Positions 23,438 to 33,946 of a DNA stretch of 64,000 nt are shown piece by piece. Below the pieces are notes generated by a model. That model ran no database searches. It was not told the origin of the DNA and worked only from the letters and a program-made list of their open reading frames with translations. Made by a program: the position numbers and the translations under genes. The stretch comes from Erythroxylum novogranatense (taxonomy: Eukaryota > Streptophyta > Magnoliopsida > Malpighiales > Erythroxylaceae): assembly GCA_029891385.1 (NCBI GenBank), contig CM057228.1, positions 79,968,964 to 80,032,963 of the forward strand. Direction: 5' to 3'. Position 1 is the first letter of the stretch; every line of letters starts with the position of its first letter.

Positions 23438-24901
23438 CTATCGCCACCTAGGAAAATTGAATTTTCCATTGAGCTTCTTCCAGGAACAACACCCATTTCG
23501 ATTCCACGTTATAGAATGGCTCCAGCGGAATTGAAGAAGCTTAAGGAGTAGTTGGAACATTTGTTGGAGAAAGGTCAAGCTATTCACCTTCGGGAGCGCC
23601 AGTTCTTTTTGTAAAGAAGAAAGATGGATCCTTGAGAATGTGTGTGGATTATAGGAAGCTTAATCATGTCACCATCAAGAAAAAATATCTGCTCCCACAC
23701 ATAAATGATTTGTTTGATCAGTTACAAGGGGCAAGGGTCTTTTCTAAGATAGATTTGAGATCGGGTTACCACTAGTTAAGGATAAAGGAGTCCGATGTGT
23801 TAAAGACTGTTTTTAGAACATGGTATGGTCACTTTGAGTTCTTGGTCATGCCTTTTGGGTTAACAAATGCACCGCAGCCTTTATAGATTTGATGAATAGA
23901 GTTTTTAGACCTTTCTTAGACAAATTTTTCATTGTTTTTATTGATGATATTTTGGTCTATTCTAAGAGTAATAAGGAATATGAGGAACACTTAAGAATTT
24001 CCTTGGAGACATTGAGGAAGAAAGAGTTGTATGCTAAATTCGACAAGTGTGAGTTTTGACTAAAGGAAGTGACATTTCTTGGATATGTGATTTCAGAGCA
24101 AGGAGTTCATATGGATCCAAAGAAGATAGAAGCGATTGTGAAATGAGAAGCACCTAAGAATGCAGTTGAAGTGAGAAGTTTCTTGGGATTAGCTGGATAT
24201 TATAAAAGGTTTGTGGAGAGCTTTTCAATAATAGTAGCTCCACTTTCCACATTGATAAGAAAGAATCAGAAATTTGTATAGATAGAGGAATGCCAGAATA
24301 GTTTTGAGGAATTGAAAAACAGGCTTACAACTGTACCGATTTTGATGTTGCTTTCGGGTAGTGAAGGATACACAGTGTATAGTGATGTCTCAAGGAAGGG
24401 ATTAGGCTGTGTGTTGATGGAAGGTGATAACGTGATTGGTTATGCTTCTAGGCAATTAAAGCCTTATGAGATCAACTATCCTATGCATGACTTGAAGTTA
24501 GCGGCCATAGTTTTTGCATTAAAGATTTGGAGACATTATTTATATAGAGTCACCAATAGGGTGCGGTGTTTAAAGACCATAAGAGCCTTAAATATCTGAT
24601 GAGCCAAAAGGAATTGAATTTGAGACAAAACAGATGGTTAGAGCTGTTAAAAGATTATGATTTGATGATAGACTACCATCTAGGGAAAACTAATGTAGTA
24701 GCGGATGCACTGAGTAGGAAGTCTAGTATGGCATATGTGGAGACAGTATACCTTCCTTTGTTAACGGAATTAGCCAAACTTAAAGTGACATTGAGAAAAG
24801 CCAAATCTGGTGGTGTACTGGCTAATTGTAGAGTGAGGCCAGTGTTAAATGAGAAGATTAAAAAATTACAAGAACAAGATGAATATTTGAGCAGACTTTG
24901 A
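23438..24901 (+). pseudogene. Chromovirus A reverse transcriptase and RNase H
   Basis: Gypsy RT readable in pieces: [13 protein letters not shown] at about 23510, [17 protein letters not shown] at about 23638-23690, [24 protein letters not shown] at about 23700-23772 and [11 protein letters not shown] at about 23936-23966 in a shifted frame. RNase H follows with [14 protein letters not shown] from about 24375 and a [13 protein letters not shown] stretch near 24577-24615. Many stops (for example near 23437, 23551, 23774 and 24058) and frameshifts show this is much older than element B. The protein is close to B's, but the DNA differs throughout. Confidence 0.88.
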
Positions 24902-26289
24902 GAAGAGATTAAAAGTGGTAAACCTTCTGAAATAGAGATCAGAGAAGATGGATTGAGGGTAGTAGGTAGTAGACTGTGTATTCCAGACAGGTTAGAGTTG
25001 AAAGAAGAGATTTTGGATGAGGCACACCATGTGCCTTATGCTATGCATACAGGAAGTACGAGAATGTATAGGGATTTGAAAGAGCATTTCTGGTAGAAAT
25101 GAATGAAGAAAGAAGTTGCAGAATATGCAAAAAGATGCTCAGTGTGTCAGAAAGTTAAAGCTGAACACCAAGCACCTTCAGGCAAACTTAAGCCTTTGTC
25201 GATTCCCGAATGAAAATGGGGGAAGATTACGATGGATTTCTTGATGGGATTGCCAAGGACTAGTAGGAAGCACAATGTAATATAGGTGATTGTGGACAGG
25301 CTAACAAAGTCTGCACATTTCTTACCAATTAAGCAAACAAATTCTTTGAATGCTTTGGCCAAGAAATATGTCGATGAAATAATTAGACTTCATGGGATTC
25401 CAAGCTTCATAGTTTCAGATAGAGACCCCAAGTTCACCTCCAATTCTGGGAAAGTTTACAGGGGCTTTGGGAACCAATTTGCATTTTAGTACAGCTTTTC
25501 ACACAAATTGATGATCAATCAAAAAGGACATTGGAGGCAATGTTAAGGGCTTATGTTATGGACTTCAAAGTTCATGGGATGATCATTTACCTTTAATTGA
25601 GTTTGTCTATAATAATTCCTATCACTTAGGAATTCAGATGGCTCCTTATGAAGCTTTATATGGTAGGAGGTGCAAAACTCCTATTTGGTGTGATGAAGAA
25701 GGTGAAAGGAGACTTGTAGGAACTAAGTTGGTGCAAGTCACTGTTGATAAGATTAAATTAGTTAAGCAGAGACTTAAAGCAGCTCAAGATAGAATGAAGA
25801 GCTATACAGATTCACGTAGAAAGGAGATAGAATTCGAAGTTGGAGACAAAGTGTTTCTTAGAGCTTCTCCATGGAAAGTGGTTTTGAGGTTTGGTAAGAA
25901 GGGCAAACTCAATCTGAGATACATAGGCCTTTATGAGATTACTGAGAAGATCGGGCCTTTAGGCTATAAATTAGCTTTGCCACCGAAGTTATCTAAGATT
26001 CATAATGTCTTTTATGTATCAATGTTGAGGAAGTGCTGGTTGAACCCTTCACACATAGTTCAACCTTCAAAGGTTCAATTAAGAGATGATTTGACTTATG
26101 AGGAGCAACCAGTGGAAATCCTAGATTCAAAGGAAAAGGTTTTGAGGAACAAGATTGTGAATTTGATTAAAGTTCTGTGGAGAAACCATTCTACAGAAGA
26201 GGCCAGATGGGAACCCTTGGAAGCCATCAGGGAGAAGTATTTGCACCTCTTCAATGTCTCAGGTAAGAATTTCGGGGACAAAATTCTTT
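24902..26289 (+). pseudogene. Chromovirus A integrase and chromodomain
   Basis: Integrase zinc-binding region near 25020-25165 (CSVCQKVKAEHQAPSG), core with [13 protein letters not shown] near 25290-25330 and [13 protein letters not shown] near 25404-25442, then a frame change after 25489. The C-terminal part is open at 25638-26289: MAPYEALYGRRCKTP, YIGLYEITEKIGPLGYKL and IHNVFYVSMLRKC, followed directly by the chromodomain IKVLWRNHSTEEARWEPLE. The last 217 codons form the longest intact frame of element A. The first parts contain several TGG-to-stop changes. Confidence 0.88.
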
Positions 26290-26302
26290 AAGGAGGGAAA
26301 AT
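26290..26302 (+). promoter_or_regulatory. Polypurine tract, element A
   Basis: AAGGAGGGAAAAT lies directly before the LTR opening TGTTAAACCCCG. Confidence 0.85.
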
Positions 26303-27252
26303 TGTTAAACCCCGAAAAAATTTTCTTTAAAAGTAAGCATGACTTAAAATAATTTTGGAGTTTTGATAGATTTAATTTTGGAACTATACTTATGTCAAGG
26401 TTAGTAGGATTTATTGAATTGGTAAGTGGAAATTAAAGTGTTAATATAATAAGGATGTTCAAGGATATTTTTGGGAGATCACTTTAGCATAGAAGAACAT
26501 AAACTTATAAGAAAGGGGTAGGATGGACTTTTTGGGCTCATTAAAGGTAGAAATGGGATAAGGATGTGTTGTTTTGCTTGGGAAGAGGGAAAAATCGTGA
26601 ATTGAAGAGGGAGAAGAGAGAGAAAGTGAAATTAAAAGAGAGAGGAGAAAGGTTTCAGAGAAAAGAAGGAAAGGAGAGAAATCAAACTCGTTCAGGTAGG
26701 TTAACCATCTTTCCTTCTTGCTTTATTGAAGGAAAAAAGTTAGTGTAGAGAATGGAAAAGTTGGTGTGGGAAGAAGATGGAGTAAGAGAACCCAAGTGAT
26801 TTTTAGGGTTCCTAAACTAGGTTTGGGTTTTCTAACCTAAATGGGTTTTGGGTAGGTTAGATTTGAGTTCATTTTGTGTTTGGATGAAATTTCTGTAATT
26901 TTTGAAATTTTTGAGTTTTATTGAAAAGTTGTTTTGAATGGGACCTTGGTTATTGTAGGGAACCAAGGAAGCCCTAACCAAGATCAAGGGGAAAGGCAAG
27001 CTTGACTTGGTTTTCGCAAGTTATTTAGGTGGGTAATGTATTGGGCAAATTGTTGCCTATGTATGAATATGTGATATAAATAAATTGTGTTTTGAACAAT
27101 GATATTTGTCATGGCATTTTGTATAAATGAAAAGAAAGGAAAGAACATGAAAAGCACGAAAACATTTGATAAAATGATTTGAGCATGATAATGTGCTTCT
27201 GTTTGGGCGAGAGTTGAACCATTCTGTTCATCACGTGTACATTGATAAGAGC
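26303..27252 (+). repeat. 3' LTR of chromovirus A (end uncertain)
   Basis: It opens TGTTAAACCCCGAAAAAATT, the usual chromovirus LTR start, after the polypurine tract. A purine-rich tract (26585-26690) followed by TTCAGGTAGGTTAACC fits a transcribed start region. No clear CA end is seen before the inverted-repeat cluster begins at 27253, so the LTR may be truncated or interrupted there. It is not similar to the element B LTR over most of its length. Confidence 0.72.
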
Positions 27253-27468
27253 TGTTGGGTCCGTGCTTTGTGTACCAGGGCGAACTAGGCCCAGCGTACC
27301 CCAAGTTGGATAGCTTAATGGTGAGAGACGTGCATTTAAATGCAACAAAACCTTGAGGTCTCGAGTTCGAGTACCAAAGAGGACAATACCTTTGAAGGTT
27401 GTGGTCGCGTGCCAACTTAGGGTACGCTGGGCCTAGTTCACCCCGGTACACAAAACACAGACTCAACA
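27253..27468. mobile_element. Inverted-repeat element with tRNA-like core, copy 1
   Basis: 216 bp. The left arm at 27253-27309 and right arm at 27412-27468 are 57-bp inverted repeats opening TGTTGGGTCC. Between them is a tRNA-like promoter: A-box-like TAGCTTAATGGTGAGAG at 27311-27327 and B-box-like GAGTTCGAGTACC at 27363-27375. This is the layout of a short non-autonomous element that combines MITE-like ends with a SINE-like core. No protein is encoded. Confidence 0.75.
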
Positions 27469-27486
27469 TTAAAAGACACCTTTTAA

Positions 27487-27793
27487 TGTTGGGTCCATGT
27501 TTTGTGTACCGGGACAAACTTGGCCCAACATACCCCAAGTTGATGCCGACACAACCTTCAGTAGGTTTCTCTTTTGGTACTAACTGAGACTCAATTTTGT
27601 TAGATGAATGCATCGCCTCACCATTGAGCTAACTGTAACTCAATGGTAAGAGGCGTGCATTTAAATACAACAAAACCTTGTGGTCTCGAGTTCGAGTACC
27701 AAAGAGGACAATACCTTTGAAGATTGTGGTCGCATGCCAACTTGAGGTACGCTGGGCCTAGTTTGCCCTGGTACACAAAACACGGACCTAACA
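27487..27793. mobile_element. Inverted-repeat element, copy 2 (fold-back)
   Basis: 307 bp. It is joined to copy 1 by the near-palindrome TTAAAAGACACCTTTTAA (27469-27486). The left half is an inverted, diverged copy of the right half, meeting near 27634 (ACCATTGAG and CTCAATGGT around a 10-base loop). Each half carries a tRNA-like box pair, so a transcript could form a hairpin of about 150 bp. Confidence 0.72.
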
Positions 27794-27811
27794 TTAAAAG
27801 GTGCCTTTTAA

Positions 27812-28173
27812 TGTTGGGTCAGTGTTTTTAATATATGGCGAACTAAGTTGCATTCCTGGTAGCACGCGACCACAACCTTCAAAGGTATTGTCCTCTTTGG
27901 TACTCAACTGAGACCTCGAGGTTTTGTTGTTTAGATGAATGCGCTTCTTACCATCGAGCTAAGTAGTAGCTCAATGGTAAGAGGCGTGCATTTAAATGCA
28001 ACAAAACCTTGAACTTAGCTCAATGGTAAGAGGCGTGCATTTAAATGCAACAAAACCTTGAGGTCTCGAATTCGAGTACCAAAGAGGACAATACCTTTGA
28101 AGGTTGTGGTAACGTGCTACCTTGGGGTACGCTGGGCCTAATTCGCCCCGGTACACAAAACATGGACCCAACA
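27812..28173. mobile_element. Inverted-repeat element, copy 3 (fold-back plus tandem repeat)
   Basis: 362 bp. It is joined to copy 2 by TTAAAAGGTGCCTTTTAA (27794-27811). Again two inverted halves meet near 27965. The right half also carries a 49-bp tandem duplication of the A-box segment (TAGCT at 27967 and 28016). The right edge ACCCAACA at 28173 abuts the integrase region of copia E. Confidence 0.72.
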
Positions 28174-29492
28174 ATAGTCCTTGCCATCTCTTGAATCGTC
28201 CTGTTCTTCCTTTCAACAACTCCATTTTGCTGCGGAATCCTAGGAGCAGAGAAATTGTGGAAAATTCCATTCTCCTCACAAAATATTCTAAACTTCTCAT
28301 TCTCAAATTCTCCACCATGATCACTCCTAATACTGGCTATAGACATTCCTTTTTCATTTTGTAACTTTCTGGAAAGGGTCCTAAAATACTTAAAAGACTC
28401 ATCCTTGTGTGACAAAAATAATATCCAACAAAATCTAGTAAAGTCATCAACAATAACAAGTCCATATTTCTTTCCACCAAGACTTATTGTCCTAGTTGGA
28501 CCAAATAAATCCATATGTAACAACTCTAGAGGTCTAGAAGATGTTACGGTATTTTTAGAAGAAAACGATGTTTTGACTTGTTTTCCTTTCAAACAACTTT
28601 CACAAAAGAATTTTTTGTCAAAACTTATTTTTGGTAATCCTCTTACCAAATCATGCTTTAACAACTTTGAAATGTGTTTAAAAGAGACATGACCTAGCTT
28701 TTTATGCCAGATTAGCCTTTCTTCTTCAGTTGATAAAAAACAGGAAACATTTTGATTTTGAAAATCTTCTAAATCAATTTTGTAAAGATTATTTCTTCTC
28801 TTGACAGAAAAGAATATAGACCCATCTTTGTTTCTGACTTCACAAAGATTTTGATTGAACGTGACTTCAAAACCAGAATCACACAATTGACTGACACTAA
28901 TCAAATTATGTTTCAGACCATCAACAAGCAGCACATTATTAATGCATGCAAAGGAATCTTTACCTATTTTACCGATTTCAATTATCTTGCCTGCTGGTTG
29001 TCTCCGAAAGTTACCGATCCTCCCTTCTAATACTGAAGATCTAGGAACATAGACCTTCTTCCCGTCATATGTCGCGAGCATCCACTGTCTAAATATCAGT
29101 GCTTGTCGCATCTTCCAAGGAAGGATATCTGCAGGAGAAACTATTTTATTTTTTAGTACCCATATTTTCTTGGGTCCTCTTGGGTTAGTAAAATGCACAG
29201 AATGATTCATTTGATTCATTTTATAAGTTTGTTGATGAAAACGTGTTTGGTGATACTTTTTATTCTGGAAGAGAGGCTTTCTTCCATGATGAGATTTATT
29301 TCTTGTAAACCCTAATCCGGTTTTATCACTCGGATGTCTACATTTTCCGAGCATCTCATTCATTTTATTTGTACTCTCAGTGAGGGTAGCTAAATCAGCT
29401 AAAAGACTCTTAATCCTACCCTTCGGCTGATTGATCTCTTCAGATCTATCTACAACTTTTTTTTTCTTATTCTCCTCTACTTGCTGTTTCAA
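28174..29492 (-). pseudogene. Sirevirus-like copia E pol: protease to integrase
   Basis: Minus-strand pol readable from 29492. The GAG-pre-integrase motif IWHKKLGHVS is at residues 261-270 and CESC at 297-300. The integrase catalytic residues are D328 (MDLFGP), D391 (SDHGGEF) and E427 (NGVVERKNR), all present. The protease active site DSGCSRHMTG is encoded near 29072-29090 but in another frame and after a TGA, so protease is separated from integrase by frameshifts. The frame is cut just after RTIQEMARTI at 28174, where the inverted-repeat cluster begins; RT and RNase H are absent. It closely resembles element F at 62-63.6 kb. Confidence 0.9.
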
Positions 29493-29708
29493 GCATGTAT
29501 TTTCTCTCTCTAAATCTTGTGTATGTTTGAGGTTTTCTACATACTTTTTCTTTAACAGTTTGTACTATTTCATAATAGCATGAGAATCTTCTAGTAATTC
29601 TGAATCTGCCTTATGCAAATCATTGTATTCAGAAGTTACCTCCTCATCACTTTCTTCCTCGTCTACTAGGAAAATGTTTGCATGCTCTAATGTCTCGGAG
29701 CTTGAATC

Positions 29709-30758
29709 TTATTCTAACGAATCTAGATCCTCCCAAGTTGCCATCATGCTTTTCTTACCTTCTCTACTCTTCTTTGGTTTCTTCTTTAGAGTAGGACACT
29801 CGGACTTGTAATGTCCAGGTTGATTACACTCGTAGCATATAATGGATGTCTTTTCTACTTTTCCATCATCTTTGTCGTTCTTCTTGAAAAATGGACTTCC
29901 TTTGGACTTCTTGTTCCACATCCGTTTGATCTTCCTGGAAATAAAAGATAGCTCATCATCTTCATCACTTGACTCTTGTTCTGATTCGCTAGAGTCATCA
30001 TGCTTTGATTCTTCAATCTTTAATGCTTTTGATGACTTTCTCCTTCTTTGAGTCTTGTGATTCTTCTGTCCGACCTTTAATATTATTGACTTCTCCCGTT
30101 TGGGCTTGTCTTCAGCATCGAGCTCAACTTCATAAATTTTCGGTGATCCAAGCAACTCGTCAAGCTTTAGCACGCTCAAATCCTTAGCTTCCTGCACAGC
30201 AGTAACTTTTGGTCTCCACCTCTTTAGAAGACTTCTTAAGATCTTTCGTAAGTGATCTTGGTTATCGTAAGTTCTTCCGAGAGCTTTCAATCCATTGATG
30301 ATTGTTTGAAATCTTTCAAACATTTGATCAATAGATTCTTCATCTTTCATCTTGAAAAGCTCGCACTGGTGCACTAGAATGCTTATCTTGGATTCTTTGA
30401 CTTGGTTTGTACCTTCATGAGCGATGGGCAACGTGTCCCACGTCTCCTTCGCACTATCGCATCCGTGAACATTGTCATACTCACTTCTTCTTAGGGCACA
30501 ACTTAAGAAAAACTTTGCCTTAGAATTCAGTTGTAATCTCACCTTTTGATAAGTCGTCCATCTGATTCATGGAATAAGATTTTCATCTTCATCTACTGGT
30601 GTGTATGGTCCATTCTCTATCACGTCCCAAAGGTCAACATGAGTAGATTCTATAAACAGCTACATCCTATCTTTCCAGTAGTGGTAGTCTTCTCCATTGA
30701 ATGCTGGAGGTCTAGTGACTGAGGCACCTTCTGCAATGTACGTATGTGATTCCACCAT
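29709..30758 (-). pseudogene. Sirevirus-like copia E gag
   Basis: The start is the ATG complementary to 30756-30758, reading MVESHTYIAEGASVTRP. The UBN2/DUF4219-type gag follows: AFNGEDYHYW, then an open frame from 30542 with the family-typical DQMFERFQTIINGLKALG, RSLLKRWRPKVTAVQEAKDL and LDELLGSPKIYEVELD. An acidic and serine-rich linker leads to an intact CCHC knuckle, CYECNQPGHYKSEC, near 29800-29840. The frame ends at 29709. A stop near 30570 and a frame change near 30545 break the N-terminal part. The same gag, less intact, occurs in F. Confidence 0.88.
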
Positions 30759-30800
30759 AATCTTTGATCCACACTTTGTTACGGTGATCCTTGGACACCG

Positions 30801-30814
30801 AGCTATGTTACTAA
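30801..30814 (-). promoter_or_regulatory. Degenerate primer-binding site, copia E
   Basis: The minus strand reads TTAGTAACATAGCT at the position expected for TTGGTATCAGAGCT, about 16 bases inside the LTR end. At least three bases differ from the initiator tRNA-Met complement. Confidence 0.6.
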
Positions 30815-30829
30815 TTGAAGTGAATCACA

Positions 30830-31844
30830 CGTTATTACAATGCTTATTATACGATGTATAAATGCACAAGAAGTGGGGTTGAATTGTGTATTTCCCCTTA
30901 TTTGAAAAATCTTCAAAATCATTTTGTTAAAGGAAAAAACTTGTTCTTTTCACAAGAACTACTGTAAATCAAAGTTAATCGTATTCTTTGAAAACTTGTT
31001 TGAAAACTAAGTAAAATTGAAACTTTGAATGATAAGAGAGATAAGGTAGAGAGAAGTTGACACAGTAATTTTTATACTGGTTCACCCCAAACCGTGGGCT
31101 ACGTCCAGTCCTCAGATGTCTTTCTGAGATTTCACTATCTCTCAATAACTTTACAAGTATTCTTTCTTTATGAGCCTCTTTAGGTCTCTTTACACTCAGT
31201 ATTCTTTTACTCTTAGCCTCTGCAGGCTATCTGTACTTCTTTCTTACAGAAAGATGTTTCGAGCTTTGTTACAATAAGATAGCTCTAGCTATTTGCACAA
31301 TAAACTCTCAAGTAAGCTTTTTAACATTCACGTAAATGTATATCAGCTAACTTTGCAATCTTCGACTTCGACTCATATTTATAGTCTTCGCTTGTAACTG
31401 CTTCTTGAATCTTGAAAGAAACGGTTATTCAGTTGAGTTCTGTAACTAACTCGACTGACTCTTGATTTGCCTCCGTCTGCTTTTCATCATCTACTTTTTC
31501 TTTCGTCTGTTTTTGACTTCCGTCTATTTTTCACTTCCGTCTGCTTTTTAATCTCCATCTGTTTTTCAACTATCGTCTGCTTTTTAGCTTCCGTCTGTTT
31601 TTTATTCTCCGTCTTCTTTTCATTCTTCGTCGCTTTTACGCTCACCGCTTTTCATTCATCCTTCCTCGCTTCGCTTCGTCGCTTTCATTCATCCGTCGCT
31701 TTTACCTTCATTATTTGTTCTTCATCAAAATCATAAATGTAAAGTCATTTTGACTTAACATAAGGGTCAATACAAGCTTTTGAGTTTAAATATTATATTT
31801 TTGAGGTACTTTGATGTGTTTCCTCTTACCATTCAGGATCAACA
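30830..31844 (-). repeat. 5' LTR of copia E
   Basis: The minus strand opens TGTTGATCCTGAATGG at 31844 and ends ...GTAATAACG near 30830 (final A changed to G). It holds CACAATTCAACCCCACTTC near the end, a hallmark shared with the LTR of element F. The length of about 1015 bp compares with about 1069 bp in F. A repeat array of about 240 bp lies at 31465-31700. Both edges are inferred by comparison with F, not from a target duplication. Confidence 0.75.
31465..31700. repeat. Short-period array in LTR E (AGACGGAAG type)
   Basis: On the minus strand, about a dozen imperfect units of 15-20 bp centre on AGACGGAAG and AGCGACGAA in the probable U3 part of the LTR. The equivalent position in element F holds an array of a related but different unit. 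Confidence 0.75.
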
Positions 31845-33159
31845 TCAAAGAACGAAGAAGTTTTGGAGACATTCGGGCTAAAACAACAACCCACAATAGT
31901 GGCTTATCAGGCCACGGTCATGACAGAAGCCCAGAAAATGGCCCACGATCGTGGCCTGCATGCCATGATCATAACAGAAGGCTCAGTTGTGAGCCACGAT
32001 CATGGCCTGCAGTGCCACAGTCGTGACCTATATTGGGTAGACTAGTAGACAATCACGAACGCCAAGTTTCAATGGATTTTTTGATATTTTGGACCCCGAA
32101 AAAATCCTAGGATTATCCAAAACATAAGAGGATATAAAACGAACAAGAAAAGGCAGAGAAAAGTGTTTTTTGCATTAACCACCTTGAGAAACCCTAAAGA
32201 GAGATCATCGAGAGATGGAGGAAGAGAAGAAGAAAAAGAGAAGAGGAGAAGAAGTTGACTCTAAGTACTTCTCGGATTAGGAGATTTCTTGACGTCACTG
32301 CCTCCTATTAACCATTTTAGATTGTTTGCCCTATTCTTTTCAGTTTTATTATTGTATAGAATTGGATTGAACAGTTGATGATATGATCTAAAATGTTGAG
32401 GATGTTTTAAACTTACCTTTGCAATTTTATTCTTGAATTAATGAGAATCTGATTGTTTATGTGTTTATTGGATATTGTTGTGATTTGATTCTGCTATTGC
32501 ATAATTCGATAATAAACTGAAAGGATAAATCGAATAAAAATGATTAAATTCGACTAATGAGAGTTAGGTGATTTAATAGAACCAGAATTAAATCAGATCG
32601 ATAATTTGTGTGGAGAGAAATCCAGCATAGATTTTCGATAGTTTATTAGAAAACTTCAGAACTAATTAGGGTTTTGGATAGGTTGTGAACTGAGAGATTA
32701 TAATCTCAATATTCTGATTAGGGTTTATAATTTATGGTTAATGGTTATAACTTGAGAGAGAGTAATCAATTTAGGATAGTCTAGAACTAACAATTCAATA
32801 ATTTATAATCAGTTAGGTTAGCATTAAGGATAGATAAAATTCCTTTTCTCAATTGGTAATTTCTTTCGGTTGATTTTTGGGTGTATTGCAAATTGCTTAA
32901 TAATTAGTTTTTTTTGTGTTTGATTCTTAATTTGATTGATTTAATTAAATTCTCATATTAGTTTTGTTGCATCTTGAATTTCTGTTATTTGTTTTTGGCC
33001 TTAGATTTTAGGATTCCTCGAAGGATCGACACCTTTAGTACTACGCTAACAAATAGTACGCTTGCAGATTATCGATGATTAATAATTAAAACTTATACAC
33101 AACTAAATCTCAATCAGGTTTTATCCGGTTCCATCGATACCATAAATTTTGACACCCAT
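31845..33159 (+). repeat. Tat/Athila-like gypsy LTR remnant
   Basis: Repeated CCACGATCATGGCC-type palindromic phrases occur at 31910-32030. AAACCCTAAAGAGAG and a GAGAAGAAG-rich tract (32190-32265) follow, and the 3' part has GAAGGATCGACACC and TACTACGCTAACAAATAGTACGCTTGC (in two parts near 33025-33065), ending GACACCCATCA near 33159. This layout is typical of Tat/Athila-type LTRs. No coding region follows. Boundaries and clade are inferred. Confidence 0.45.
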
Positions 33160-33697
33160 CATATTGTTGGGATTGATAGAGAACTGACAAAGGACTTGGT
33201 GGCTCATGAACGCTTTCATTTCTTTATGATGATCCTCATGAAAGAAAAGCTACCCTTTTATTTTATTTAATGTCTTCATTAAGTCATTAGGATAAATATT
33301 TCTTTTATTGAAAGAATTAGAGTACTCCAAACAAGTCAAGTTAATGTGCCATTCGTTCCTCAATTAAAAAGAAAAAATAACTGAAATCGTTTGAGAAGGT
33401 GAGATGAAGTTAAAATTAAAAATTGAAAATAACATATAGGACATTTCAAGCTTAACCTTGATTTTGTCTTTGAACATTTTATCCCTAAACTTACAAAGAA
33501 AAATTGAATTACATAAATTATGTGGCATTTCACATAGGAATATGTGTTAGATTACTAATTAATTCCTAACCAATTTAATCATAAATCTAGACAAAGCGTT
33601 ATAAATGATAAAGCAAACTTTTGCTAATACGATGCTGAATATTAAGAGTTAAAGGAGGTCTCGTATCAAGAAGAGGAGAATAGGTTATGTAAGTAAC
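33160..33697. other. Stretch without supported features
   Basis: AT-rich sequence with no credible reading frame, promoter or repeat that I can recognise. Confidence 0.5.
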
Positions 33698-33704
33698 TAG
33701 TTAT

Positions 33705-33938
33705 GCCCTCAAGGGGTGTGGCTTGATGATTGAGAGCGGGGCTTGATTTTAGTTAGGTCTCAGATTCGATTCCACGCTAAATTTTGTGAAGAGTCAGGGT
33801 AGGGTTTTACTAGATGAAAAATTAGTTAGCCCGATGATGAGATCGTCATCCGGCACTACCAGACATACAAGGTTAGGCCAGAGAGAAGGCTTGCTTACCA
33901 CCTCTGAAATTTCTCGAATCCAAAAAAAAAAAAAAAAA
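33705..33938 (+). mobile_element. tRNA-derived SINE
   Basis: About 234 bp. A-box-like TGGCTTGATGATTGAGAGC lies at 33719-33737 and B box AGATTCGATTCC at 33762-33773, 43 bases apart as in a tRNA. The element ends in a run of 17 A at 33922-33938. TAGTTAT occurs just before (33698-33704) and just after (33940-33946), a likely target duplication. Transcription would be by RNA polymerase III and movement by a LINE partner in trans. Confidence 0.82.
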
Positions 33939-33946
33939 GTAGTTAT

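Noticed and set aside
26984..27613. 209-codon minus-strand frame with repeated GYVGPSLSRYTKHGPN
   Set aside because: The repeat comes from the inverted-repeat nucleic acid elements read in one frame, not from a protein.
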